From NCBI RefSeq assembly GCF_914484835.1, contig NZ_CAJZAR010000044.1:62001-126000 (forward strand): a stretch of 64,000 nt of DNA. Direction: 5' to 3'. The DNA comes from Paraburkholderia tropica. GTDB taxonomy: Bacteria > Pseudomonadota > Gammaproteobacteria > Burkholderiales > Burkholderiaceae. The translations under genes were made by a program, and so were the position numbers. The notes under the pieces were generated by a model. That model was not told the DNA's origin and did not search any database. It saw nothing but the letters and a program-made list of their open reading frames with translations. Position 1 is the first letter of the stretch. The number at the start of each line of letters is the position of its first letter. This document shows positions 35,754 to 44,023 of this stretch, one piece after another.

Positions 35754-37076
35754 GTGAAAGTCTCCCGCCTTGCTGGCCTGGCCCTATTGGTCATCGCCGC
35801 GGCCGCCGCCGTCTTCGGCGGCCGCGCCCTGCTCACCCCTGTCGGGCCGGAACCGCAACCGCCTGTGGCCGGCGCGCCGGCGAATCTGGCCGCGTCCATC
35901 GCGCACGGCGAATACCTCGCGAAAGCCGCCGATTGCGTCGCCTGCCACACCGCGCAAGGGCATACGCCTTATGCGGGCGGCCGCGCGTTCCGTCTTCCCT
36001 TCGGCACGGTCTATTCCACCAACCTGACGTCCGATCCCGACTTCGGCATCGGGCGTTGGAGCGACGACGACTTCGTGGACGCGGTGCGCAAAGGCGTCGG
36101 TTCGCACGGGCGTCTGTACCCGGCGATGCCGTACACCTCCTACGCGAAGATGAGCCGCGACGATGTGCTGGCGATCAAACGCTATCTGATGACGCTAGCG
36201 CCCGTCCACGAGGCTCCGCCCGATAATTCGCTATCCTTTCCATTTAACCAGCGCTGGGGCATGGTGTTCTGGAATCTGGCCTTTTTCCACGAGCAGCGCT
36301 TCATGCCCGACGCGTCAAAGAGCGTCGAATGGAATCGCGGCGCCTATCTCGCAACCGCGCTGGGACATTGCGGCGAATGTCACACGCCGCGCAATGCCGG
36401 CTTTGCGATGAAGTCCCGCGACTATCTCTCGGGCGCGGAAATCGAAGGCTGGAAGGCCTATAACACGACCGCCGACAAGAGCTACGGCATTGGATCGTGG
36501 ACTGACGAGCAGGTCGCGCAATACCTGTCTCTGGGCCATGCGCCCGGTCGTAGTTCGGCATCGGGACCGATGGCCGACGTTGTCGAACACAGTCTGCAAT
36601 ATCTGACACCGGACGACATCAACGCGTTGGTATTGTACTTACGCAGCATCACGCCCGCCGAAGGTGACGCCAGCATGCGCTCGACAGTCGACCTCCAGCC
36701 GTCAGCGGCGCGCGCATCGAATCCGGTCCTTCCAGGCACGGTAGCAACGACTGGCGCGATGTCGCGTGGAGAACACCTTTTCGCAGGCGACTGTGCAGGC
36801 TGTCACCAATGGAATGGCGCCGGACGACAGACCGATTACGCGTCGCTGATCGGAAGCCATGCCGTCAACGATCCGTCGGGCGCGGCGCTCGTTCAGGTGT
36901 TGCTGCACGGCACGAGTCTCACCGTCGGCGGGCGTACGCAACAGATGCCGGGATTCAGCGAAGCGTACTCGGATTCGGATATCGCAGCGGTCGCCAATTT
37001 CGTGCTGAGCCACTTCGGATCGAAGCAGGGTACCGTGACCGCCGCGCAGGTCTCGGCGGCGCGCGCGGCGAAGTAA
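35754..37076 (+). CDS. Three-heme membrane-anchored cytochrome c subunit
   Basis: 440 residues from the GTG at 35754. An N-terminal hydrophobic anchor is followed by three CxxCH heme sites: CVACH (61-65), CGECH (206-210) and CAGCH (347-351). This is the cytochrome subunit type found with alcohol, gluconate and IorAB-like dehydrogenases, passing electrons to quinone or terminal oxidase in the periplasm. It starts 29 bp after the large Mo subunit and is the last intact gene of the operon. Confidence 0.87.
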   Translation: MKVSRLAGLALLVIAAAAAVFGGRALLTPVGPEPQPPVAGAPANLAASIAHGEYLAKAADCVACHTAQGHTPYAGGRAFRLPFGTVYSTNLTSDPDFGIGRWSDDDFVDAVRKGVGSHGRLYPAMPYTSYAKMSRDDVLAIKRYLMTLAPVHEAPPDNSLSFPFNQRWGMVFWNLAFFHEQRFMPDASKSVEWNRGAYLATALGHCGECHTPRNAGFAMKSRDYLSGAEIEGWKAYNTTADKSYGIGSWTDEQVAQYLSLGHAPGRSSASGPMADVVEHSLQYLTPDDINALVLYLRSITPAEGDASMRSTVDLQPSAARASNPVLPGTVATTGAMSRGEHLFAGDCAGCHQWNGAGRQTDYASLIGSHAVNDPSGAALVQVLLHGTSLTVGGRTQQMPGFSEAYSDSDIAAVANFVLSHFGSKQGTVTAAQVSAARAAK

Positions 37077-37189
37077 GGTGGGTGCATGATCGTTCGGACT
37101 GGCGAGCGCGGCCTGCCGCCGCGCAACGTCGGCGACCGTGGCTTCGGCACGGTGTCCATGCGCGTATCTATCGGCGGAGGTCTTTAGGC

Positions 37190-37365
37190 ATGGACGCCAT
37201 CGATCTCATGGCTTTTCGCGCGGCGCGCGACTGGCGCTCGAACGGCCATCGCGTCGTACTGGCCACCGTCGTCAGGACATGAGGCTCCTCGCCTCGCCCT
37301 GTCGGCGCGATGAAGTCCTGCGCGATGACGGCAAGACCGTGGGCAGCGTGTCCGGCGGTGCAGCA
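37190..37365 (+). pseudogene. XdhC/CoxI-type molybdenum-enzyme maturation gene, N-terminal remnant
   Basis: From the ATG at 37190 the frame reads MDAIDLMAFRAARDW and RVVLATVVRT, a clear XdhC start, then meets TGA at 37280-37282 exactly where family members have Trp. The next ten codons (GSSPRPVGAM) continue in the same frame. A frameshift at about 37313 follows, and VLRDDGKTVGSVSGG continues in another frame until similarity stops near 37362. The rest of the gene is absent. XdhC proteins sulfurate and insert Mo cofactor, so loss may affect the preceding iorAB-like operon. Confidence 0.8.
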
Positions 37366-37680
37366 ACTGCGCCCGATTCCGTCGCGACTCGACTTTGTTC
37401 TGTTCAGGTATAGCCTGAAGTAGCACGCCGTGTCTCCGAACGCTGGTTCGGCCTTGCGAGCGTCCGGTTCGGACAGCCTCGGCAAGCTGGATCCGGGCGT
37501 AGTCAGCCACAAGCAGTCGTTCGGTGGCACTCAAAATCGCACGTTCAAAGGGCCGCTCCACACGCCAGATCAGCCAGTCGTTCCATCGCAGCTATTTTCG
37601 GAGGCGCGGCGCATCCTCGAATAACACTCCGCTTTACCGAGTCCTCTCCGCATCTTGCGCATGATTCGCATATGCATCCG
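37366..37680. other. Gap between two remnants, possible TetR-like trace
   Basis: No intact gene is seen. On the minus strand from about 37561, ERAILSATERLLVADYARIQLAE resembles the first helices of a TetR-type DNA-binding domain and then loses sense. This is weak similarity by eye only. The segment is flanked by the XdhC remnant and an unrelated frameshifted gene. Confidence 0.35.
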
Positions 37681-38044
37681 CTATGAGCTTTTAGGCACTT
37701 TCGCCAGTAAAGCCGCCGGACGCGATGATGGTCTCGCGACAGACGTGCCGAATGCCCTTCCCGTCACGTTGATCTCGCGCGTCTCCTGCTCGACGATCAC
37801 CTCAAACTCTTCAATATCCATCACTCGCGGTACACCCCGTGCCGCCTCGACGACGCTTACGTCCTCCCCACGAAGTGAACGCAGCACCGTAGGCGTCTCC
37901 GGTCCCATCCCGCCCGTACCGCCGGAATAGACCGGACGCCCCGCATTGTCGCGACATGATTGACCCGATCGTCTCCACTATGTCCAGCCGCAAACGTGCT
38001 TGGCGTGCCGTTTCCTGAAGCGCCCTTATGTCAAAGACGGCCAC
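37681..38044 (-). pseudogene. Frameshifted small gene of unrecognised family
   Basis: A frame from 38044 (MAVFDIRALQETARQARLRL to SIMSR) continues after a one-base shift near 37950 as DNAGRPVYSGGTGGMGPETP and then a well-behaved ~75-residue tail ending at 37681. Both halves have coding character and join at a single point, so a one-base loss is the simplest explanation. I do not recognise the product, and a sequencing error cannot be excluded. It is divergent from the ornithine cyclodeaminase-family gene. Confidence 0.5.
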
Positions 38045-38143
38045 CGCGCGTCCTCAATCAGTTTTTTCCTAGACATATCATCCAATTTCAGATAATTTGA
38101 CAAGCAAATTTTTCACCCTCCCACTCGCTCCACAGGTGCCGAA

Positions 38144-39163
38144 ATGTTGCCCACTGGCTTCACTGCCGCCCGCCATGCAGCCCCCACTCAAAAACCAAGC
38201 GACGCCACACTTCTGACCCTTTCCGGCCCGCAGGTTCAACCGCTGCTGAAACCGGATGAGGTGCTTGAAGCCGTGCGGGAAGCCTTTGTTCTGCATAGCA
38301 GCGGCAAAGGCCGTGTTTTCCCTGTAGTGCGTGAGCGCCTCGACACCGGCGGTACCTTCGGCATCAAGTCAGGCGATGTGCAAGACGAGGCTCTGCTTGG
38401 CTTCAAGGCTGCCGGCTTCTGGCATGCCAACCGGTCCGTCGGTGGCGAACCGCATCAAGCAACCGTGATGCTTTTCGACCCAGCGACCGGAAGACCCCTA
38501 TGCATCGTCGACGGCAACGCCATCACCACCGCTCGCACCGGAGCGGCCGGAAAGCTGGGACTTCAAACACTTGCGCGCCCCGACAGCAAACGCCTATGCG
38601 TGTTCGGAAGCGGCGTCCAGGCCCGCGTCCAGTTAGATCTGGCGCTGGACGTGTTCCGGGAAATCGAAATAGTCAGATACGTCACGTCTCGCGGCAAACC
38701 GGATACCGATTTCGAAGCAGCGTTCGCTGGGCGATGTGCGCTCAAACACAGCATCGATCCAAACGAAGCCGTATCCGAAAGCGATATCGTCATCACGGCG
38801 ACGCCGGGCAGCGGGCCGCTGTTTTCGGCTGATGCCGTGAGGCCGGGTACGCACATCAATGCGGTCGGCACCGACACGAAAGGCAAGCGCGAATTGCCCG
38901 AAGGCATCCTGCAAAAAGCGCGGATCTTCGTAGACGATAAAACGCAAAGTCGCCAGATTGGCGAGGGTCAGTGGGGCGACAAGCAAGACGAAATCGAAAT
39001 CGGCCGCATCCTGGCTGGCGAAATTGAAGTATCACGCCAACCGGACGACATCACCCTGTTCGATATGACGGGACTGGCATTGCAGGATCTCACTGTCGCC
39101 CGAATGCTTTATCAGCGCGCACTCGCCGACGGACACGGCACGCCCATCGCATGGCCGTGGTGA
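38144..39163 (+). CDS. Ornithine cyclodeaminase/mu-crystallin family protein
   Basis: 339 residues. The NAD(P)-binding fold (KRLCVFGSGVQARVQL), the substrate-side Lys in FGIKSGD, the conserved GEPHQATVMLFDPATG strand and DGNAITTARTGAAG identify the family. Members act as ornithine cyclodeaminase, ketimine reductase, alanine dehydrogenase or iminosuccinate reductase. The asparaginase gene lies 80 bp downstream, so an amino- or imino-dicarboxylate substrate is plausible. The specific reaction cannot be read from sequence. Confidence 0.84.
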   Translation: MLPTGFTAARHAAPTQKPSDATLLTLSGPQVQPLLKPDEVLEAVREAFVLHSSGKGRVFPVVRERLDTGGTFGIKSGDVQDEALLGFKAAGFWHANRSVGGEPHQATVMLFDPATGRPLCIVDGNAITTARTGAAGKLGLQTLARPDSKRLCVFGSGVQARVQLDLALDVFREIEIVRYVTSRGKPDTDFEAAFAGRCALKHSIDPNEAVSESDIVITATPGSGPLFSADAVRPGTHINAVGTDTKGKRELPEGILQKARIFVDDKTQSRQIGEGQWGDKQDEIEIGRILAGEIEVSRQPDDITLFDMTGLALQDLTVARMLYQRALADGHGTPIAWPW

Positions 39164-39243
39164 GGATCACCTCATTACAGGCTGCCCCTTTGTCGTCATT
39201 CCCGCGAAAAAATCTCGAAACTCTTGCCTGAAGGCCCATCCCC

Positions 39244-40173
39244 ATGAAGATCGGACTCCTGAACTGTGGCGGCACCATCACGGAAAACTATCAACCTGAT
39301 GGCACGATCAAGCGTCTATTGGCACGCGATCTGATCGCATTGAGCGGCCAGACAGGATGGATCGGACATGACATCGATCCTGTCGATAGCTGCGATCTGA
39401 CCTTCGCCTCGATTTGCCGCGCTCGTGATGTCATGCGGCAGGACCGGGAGAGCGAAGCTTTCGTCATGTGCTGCGGCACGGACGCAATGGAAGATGTCGC
39501 CTACGCGGCCGCTCTGCTTTTCGATCGTGACCGGCCTGTCGTTTTGACTGGCGCTGCAATCCCCGGCGGTAATGCCAATGCCGATGGTCCACGCAATCTG
39601 GCCGATTCTGCCAATCTCGCACGAGCCATGCCGCCGGGCGCGAGCGCCCTCGTTGCCTTCGCGGGACGGATTTTCGATCCGACCTCGATCGTCAAGATCT
39701 GGCCGCAGGCCATTCAACCCTTCGGACCGGAAACCGCGATCCGCGGCTCCATCGACGCCGATATCGTTACGCTCGCGGGGTCGGGAATCGTTGATGAGAA
39801 TTACGCGGAACTCGATGTATCCGATCTCGGCGCACGCGTTGCGATCGTCATGGAAACCTTCGGATCGCTCGTGGGCTTCCCGGATGTGTCCAAACTCGAC
39901 GGTATCGTCGTGGCAGGCAAAGGCGCAGGCGGATTCTCCGCGGAGTCTGAGAAACTTCTGAGCGAAGCCGCACGGCACGTCCCTGTCGTGCTATCGACAC
40001 GCTGCGCCCAGGGTTTCCGGGTCAATCCAGCGGTAACCAAATATGCCTATGATCACGCGCACAACCTCGGCCTGACCACGGCAGGTTATGACGGTCTGAA
40101 TGCATCAAAGGCACGGATCAGGCTGATAGCCGAACTTGGTCGCGCAATGCGTAGCGAAAAGGCTGGGCGCTGA
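39244..40173 (+). CDS. L-asparaginase family amidohydrolase
   Basis: 309 residues of the bacterial asparaginase fold. The first threonine motif is CGGTIT (8-13) and the second lies in CCGTDAMED; the VVLTGAAIPGG and DGIVVAGKGAGG segments follow. No signal peptide, so it is cytoplasmic and may be a low-affinity type I enzyme. Related enzymes hydrolyse asparagine, glutamine or other omega-amides. It is probably co-transcribed with the upstream cyclodeaminase-family gene. Confidence 0.82.
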   Translation: MKIGLLNCGGTITENYQPDGTIKRLLARDLIALSGQTGWIGHDIDPVDSCDLTFASICRARDVMRQDRESEAFVMCCGTDAMEDVAYAAALLFDRDRPVVLTGAAIPGGNANADGPRNLADSANLARAMPPGASALVAFAGRIFDPTSIVKIWPQAIQPFGPETAIRGSIDADIVTLAGSGIVDENYAELDVSDLGARVAIVMETFGSLVGFPDVSKLDGIVVAGKGAGGFSAESEKLLSEAARHVPVVLSTRCAQGFRVNPAVTKYAYDHAHNLGLTTAGYDGLNASKARIRLIAELGRAMRSEKAGR

Positions 40174-40210
40174 TCGGCGCGCCAGTTCCCAATACAAGTC
40201 GAGATAGTGT

Positions 40211-40243
40211 CCTTAAGTGCCCTCATGCTGAGCGCACTTAAGG
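40211..40243. terminator. Hairpin after the asparaginase gene
   Basis: CCTTAAGTGC (40211-40220) and GCACTTAAGG (40234-40243) form a perfect 10-bp stem with a 13-base loop between the convergent asparaginase and Liv-type genes. There is no clear T-run on either side, so it may be an attenuator, a regulator site or a mobile-element trace rather than a terminator. Confidence 0.45.
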
Positions 40244-40298
40244 AGTCCGTATGGTTCGGGGCGGAGGCCTGGAAACTCTCGCGTCCGCCCTGCTTCGA

Positions 40299-41444
40299 TT
40301 ACATCTTCTCGACGTCGAGCAGAGTCCGCTTGCCGCCGACGTGCTTGTAGAGCGAGATGGTGCTGTGTTTCAGGTCGCCGTGCTCGTCGAACTGAATATT
40401 GCCAATCAGGGTGTTGAGATTGGTCGAGGGCATGGCAGACAGGATACCCGCGCGCGTGATCGAGTTTGAGCGCTTCATGGCATCGACGATCACGTAGACG
40501 GCACTGTACGCAACGGGCGAGTAGACCACCGGATCGTGGCCATACGCGGCCTTCAATTCCTTGCCGAACGCGGCGCTGCCGGCCATCGCGGACAGATCGC
40601 CGCCCGCGACCGAGCAGACCAGATTGTCGGCGGCGTTGCCAGCCAGCCTGGCCACGTCGGTTGTGCAGACGCCGTCGCCCGCCAGAATCTTGCTGCGAAC
40701 CGCCAGCTGCATGGCCTGCTTGGCGAAGGGACCGCCGGTGGCGTCTTCGCCGCCATACATGATGGCGTCTGGGCGTTCGGCCTTAATCTTGGTCAGGATG
40801 GCCTTGAAATCCGTGGCCTTGTCGTTGGTGGCGTCGCGCGACAGCACCTGGATGCCTTCGGCCTTGGCGGTCTTCTCGAACTCGTCGGCGAGCCCCGCGC
40901 CGTATGCCGTCGAATCGTCGACGATGGCAACCGTCTTGAACTTCTGGCTCTTGGCATACTTGGCCAGGGCCGGGCCCTGCTGCGCGTCGGTGCCGATCAC
41001 GCGGAAGGCCGTCTTGTAGCCTTGCAGCGTGAACTGCGGGTTGGTCGAACCCTGGGTGATCTGGGTCACGCCGTTATCACGGTAGATTTTCGAAGCGGGG
41101 ATGGACACGCCGGAGTTCAGGTGGCCGATCACGGCTACGACACCGTCGTCGACCAGCTTCTGCGCGACATCCGTACCGGTCTTGGGATCGGCCTGGTCAT
41201 CCTCCGAATCCACTTCGAGGACGACCTTCTGGCCGCCGATGACCAGATTGCCGGCCTTGTTGATTTGCTGGACGGCGAGCTTCACGCCATCGGCCGCATC
41301 CTGGCCCATGTGGGCAACGTTGCCGGTCAGCGGCGCGGCACTGCCGATCTTCACGATCACGTCGGCGAGAGCCGCTTGACTGCAGGTCAGTGCGATGCCG
41401 GCAAGAATCAACGCGGCATTGGTGGGGTTGAGTTGAAACTGCAT
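40299..41444 (-). CDS. Liv-type ABC transporter periplasmic binding protein (orphan)
   Basis: 381 residues with a signal peptide (QAALA, cleavage near residue 27). The peripla_BP_6 fold shows KIGSAAPLTGNVAHMGQD, IGHLNSGVSIPASKIY and VVYSPVAYSAVYVIVDAMKRS. It binds branched-chain or other amino acids in the periplasm. No permease or ATPase genes are next to it, so it must share a transporter encoded elsewhere. It follows the YheO-like regulator gene on the same strand. Confidence 0.85.
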   Translation of the reverse strand: MQFQLNPTNAALILAGIALTCSQAALADVIVKIGSAAPLTGNVAHMGQDAADGVKLAVQQINKAGNLVIGGQKVVLEVDSEDDQADPKTGTDVAQKLVDDGVVAVIGHLNSGVSIPASKIYRDNGVTQITQGSTNPQFTLQGYKTAFRVIGTDAQQGPALAKYAKSQKFKTVAIVDDSTAYGAGLADEFEKTAKAEGIQVLSRDATNDKATDFKAILTKIKAERPDAIMYGGEDATGGPFAKQAMQLAVRSKILAGDGVCTTDVARLAGNAADNLVCSVAGGDLSAMAGSAAFGKELKAAYGHDPVVYSPVAYSAVYVIVDAMKRSNSITRAGILSAMPSTNLNTLIGNIQFDEHGDLKHSTISLYKHVGGKRTLLDVEKM

Positions 41445-41503
41445 ATGCTTGAGCCTCTTGTCGGATTGGGATGCTGGTGAAACATGCCTGCAGAGTCTCC
41501 TAT

Positions 41504-41532
41504 CGAAGGTATCGACAGTGGCAATACCTTCG
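41504..41532. promoter_or_regulatory. Perfect inverted repeat upstream of the orphan binding-protein gene
   Basis: CGAAGGTAT (41504-41512) and ATACCTTCG (41524-41532) form a perfect 9-bp dyad with an 11-base centre, 60 bp upstream of the binding-protein start and just after the regulator's stop. No T-run follows, so an operator is more likely than a terminator. The adjacent YheO-like regulator is the natural candidate ligand. Confidence 0.5.
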
Positions 41533-41590
41533 TCTGTGATTATTCTTCAGAGCAGCCCATCAACCGAAAACGCGGGCAAGCTCAATCGCA

Positions 41591-42220
41591 CTACTTCGCA
41601 TCGGTATAGACCGTTGCTCTTGAAACACCGAGCTCGCGTGCAACGATATCCATTGCACGCCTGACATCCATGAAACCCAATTCTTTTAGCTCGCGAAGCA
41701 AAGATCGTCTTTCTTCCGGTTTAAGAAGACGTGGCGTCGTGGCTAGTTTGGCTGCGAACTGGTCGATATGAAGTCGAAGCGCGTCGGCGCCGACCGGATT
41801 CAGTGACTCTCTCTCGGCCGATGCATCAACATTGATGAACTGCCCCATTGCACTCTGCAATGAGCGGAACAATGTCAAATCCACATTCATGCATAACGCA
41901 GCGACGTACTTGCCGTTCGAATCCTTGATGCCGATAGAGGTGCTTTTAGCCTGTCGACCGTCGGAAAAGTGATTCGCATAGTTCGAGAGAATCTGCGGAT
42001 ACGCAGGATCCGCGATACGTGCAAGACCTAGTTCGGTTGCCGGGTCACCGACCTTACGGCCAGATAAATTGTTGTGGATCTCAAGAATGGCATGCTGAGG
42101 ATCGGTCAAGTCGTGAACAACAACTTCGCAGAATGGCGCAAAGGTGTCACTCAAGCCTTTTGCAATTTGCTTCACTTGTTCGAGCAATATTCCATGCTCA
42201 GGATGGGCTTTTTTAGCCAT
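41591..42220 (-). CDS. YheO/DauR-type PAS-HTH transcriptional regulator
   Basis: 209 residues. An N-terminal YheO-like PAS domain (about 10-135; FCEVVVHDLTDPQHAILEIHNNLSGR, SIGIKDSNGKYVAALCMNVD) is followed by a C-terminal HTH_22 domain (KELGFMDVRRAMDIVARELGVSRATVYTD). Relatives such as DauR control D-amino-acid catabolism. It sits between the threonine synthase-like gene and the binding-protein gene, all on the minus strand, and probably regulates them. A perfect GTTCGT-C-ACGAAC dyad lies at 42311-42323 upstream. Confidence 0.83.
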   Translation of the reverse strand: MAKKAHPEHGILLEQVKQIAKGLSDTFAPFCEVVVHDLTDPQHAILEIHNNLSGRKVGDPATELGLARIADPAYPQILSNYANHFSDGRQAKSTSIGIKDSNGKYVAALCMNVDLTLFRSLQSAMGQFINVDASAERESLNPVGADALRLHIDQFAAKLATTPRLLKPEERRSLLRELKELGFMDVRRAMDIVARELGVSRATVYTDAK

Positions 42221-42345
42221 TTGTCAGCACTCAAACGGTAGGTTCACTCGAATCTTTCCCAACAGTCGAGTTGCGAGGAAAGAGTGATACAAATGAGATC
42301 CATCCGTACTGTTCGTCACGAACAACAACGGAACAAGAATCCGGC

Positions 42346-42376
42346 AGACCCCAGAAACAGGGAGTTTCTTGGGTCT
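42346..42376 (-). terminator. Hairpin at the end of the threonine synthase-like gene
   Basis: 42346-42358 pairs with 42364-42376 (AGACCC...GGGTCT ends), a 13-bp stem with one mismatch and a 5-base loop. It begins right after the stop codon of the minus-strand gene. The downstream flank is only mildly T-rich. Confidence 0.5.
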
Positions 42377-42377
42377 A

Positions 42378-43511
42378 TTATGCTTTAGCCAGGAGGTCCG
42401 CAATCAATGGCGCTGTTTTGGCGCCCGTCCCGCTAACAAGAACGACGGTTTTCTCTTTCGCCTTGATGACCTTATGGCGGATCAGGCGTTCGAGCGCGGC
42501 GGCCGCAGTGGCAGAGGTCGGCTCGCAGAACATTCCTTTCTCTGCCATTTGCCTCAAGGCCGCAATGATTTCCTCTTCCCGTACAGCAACCGTTTCTCCG
42601 CCGCTTTCCCTCAATGCCGCGAGATTTTCGCGCAGACGCACAGGACGCTTGATCATGGTTCCCTCGGAGATCGAGTCGAATATCTCACGCTCGACAGGCG
42701 TGTCGACGCCTGCCCGGAATGAAGCGTCGATCGGGGAACAATTCAGCGGTTGAGCGCCAAAAAGGCGCGGGAGTTTATCGATCTGACCGGCAGCAAGTAG
42801 CTCTTTGAAGCCGATGTGGCAGCCCATCAGATTACTGCCGGCGCCGACGGGCATGATGATGTTGTCGGGCGCATGGAAGCCGAAATCTTCCCAGAGTTCG
42901 TAAGCGATTGACTTGGTGCCTTGCAGAAAGAACGGCTGCCAATTGTGGCTCGTATAAAAGATCTTCTCGGACTGCCGCATCGCTTCAGCCTGAGACTCTT
43001 CACGCGGACCTTCCACCAATTGCACTTCAGCGCCATAGGCTCGGACCTGAGCAATTTTCGCCGGCGACGTATAAGCAGGCGCGAGGATTTTGACGCGCAT
43101 ACCCCCCGCCGCGCCAAAGCCTGCTACGGATGCGCCGCCATTGCCAGAGCTATCCTCCAGGACTGCATTGACGCCCGCTTGACGTAGGTATGAAAGCATG
43201 ACGGTGGTGCCACGGTCCTTGAAGCTGCCCGTCGGACTGAACCACTCAAGCTTGAAATACGGCCGGAAATCACTCCATTCTCTCTGCACGAGCGGCGTAC
43301 ATCCCTCACCGAGAGAGATAGGCGCTGTGATATCGAGAGGCAAAGACGCCCGGTATCGCCAGAGCGATCGGGTATCTCCCTCGATGTCATCCCTTGAGAT
43401 TCCGGGTTGCGGCGTGATGAGCAACGGCGTGCGTTTATCCGAGCACCAGCGCGGTACATCGAGGGGATAGGTTTCCCCGGTTTGGGGATCGATATAGAAG
43501 GAGTCTTGCAT
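42378..43511 (-). CDS. Threonine synthase-like PLP-dependent lyase
   Basis: 377 residues of fold-type II PLP enzymes. The PLP Lys98 lies in SPTGSFKDRG and the phosphate/Gly loop in EDSSGNGGASVAGF. The N-terminal segment (SLGEGCTPLVQ) and overall length match the threonine synthase-like group that also includes diaminopropionate and hydroxy-amino-acid ammonia-lyases. It is not in a homoserine/threonine biosynthetic context but upstream of a YheO-type regulator and near asparaginase and cyclodeaminase-family genes. A catabolic role is therefore more likely. Confidence 0.82.
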   Translation of the reverse strand: MQDSFYIDPQTGETYPLDVPRWCSDKRTPLLITPQPGISRDDIEGDTRSLWRYRASLPLDITAPISLGEGCTPLVQREWSDFRPYFKLEWFSPTGSFKDRGTTVMLSYLRQAGVNAVLEDSSGNGGASVAGFGAAGGMRVKILAPAYTSPAKIAQVRAYGAEVQLVEGPREESQAEAMRQSEKIFYTSHNWQPFFLQGTKSIAYELWEDFGFHAPDNIIMPVGAGSNLMGCHIGFKELLAAGQIDKLPRLFGAQPLNCSPIDASFRAGVDTPVEREIFDSISEGTMIKRPVRLRENLAALRESGGETVAVREEEIIAALRQMAEKGMFCEPTSATAAAALERLIRHKVIKAKEKTVVLVSGTGAKTAPLIADLLAKA

Positions 43512-44023
43512 GGCAAATTCTCAAATCAGGATAGGAGTCAGCCGAGGGCTGCGCCCAACAATTGCCCAACCGCCAGTTCAAACGATAGCGTCAGGTAAAT
43601 CGGCCTTTTAGAACGACAGGAATTGAGTTCGAGAACATTGCCTGACTCCAGATCACGGCACCAATAAATTACGGACAGATGTTGCCGCCAAGCGCTTTGG
43701 CTTCGCGATTGGCAAACTGGCTGGTGGTCCGGGGTCCAACTGTTTCGTAGTGGGCCCCTCTTTCTAGAAAGATTATCTAGAATTAAATAAATTGTCTTGT
43801 AGGGGTAAACACCTAGATTCGACCCGACTTTCGGCCATGCGTTGAACTACTGATCGGTAGAGAGGATTTGAAAGTTGGCCGTGTTCAAGCAGATGACCTG
43901 AACGCAAGGCGGATTCGATGCTGCCTTGATTCACGCGAAGCGCATCAGCGCCGTAGCCGGCCATGCGCGGACCATGACGTGTCCAGCGTCAGCGACGTTC
44001 AGGTGTCACAGCGTGTTCGGTAT
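43512..44023. other. Intergenic stretch without a recognised gene
   Basis: No convincing coding region is seen. An AT-rich segment at 43755-43800 carries TTTCTAGAAA (43761-43770, palindromic) and a nearby second TCTAGA, which could be part of a promoter or operator. The rest, up to the end of the LysR gene, has only short shadow frames. Confidence 0.5.

Noticed and set aside
40211..40243. CCTTAAGTGC dyad as a transposon end
   Set aside because: Only one pair close together is seen, with no transposase or target duplication; kept only as a hairpin.
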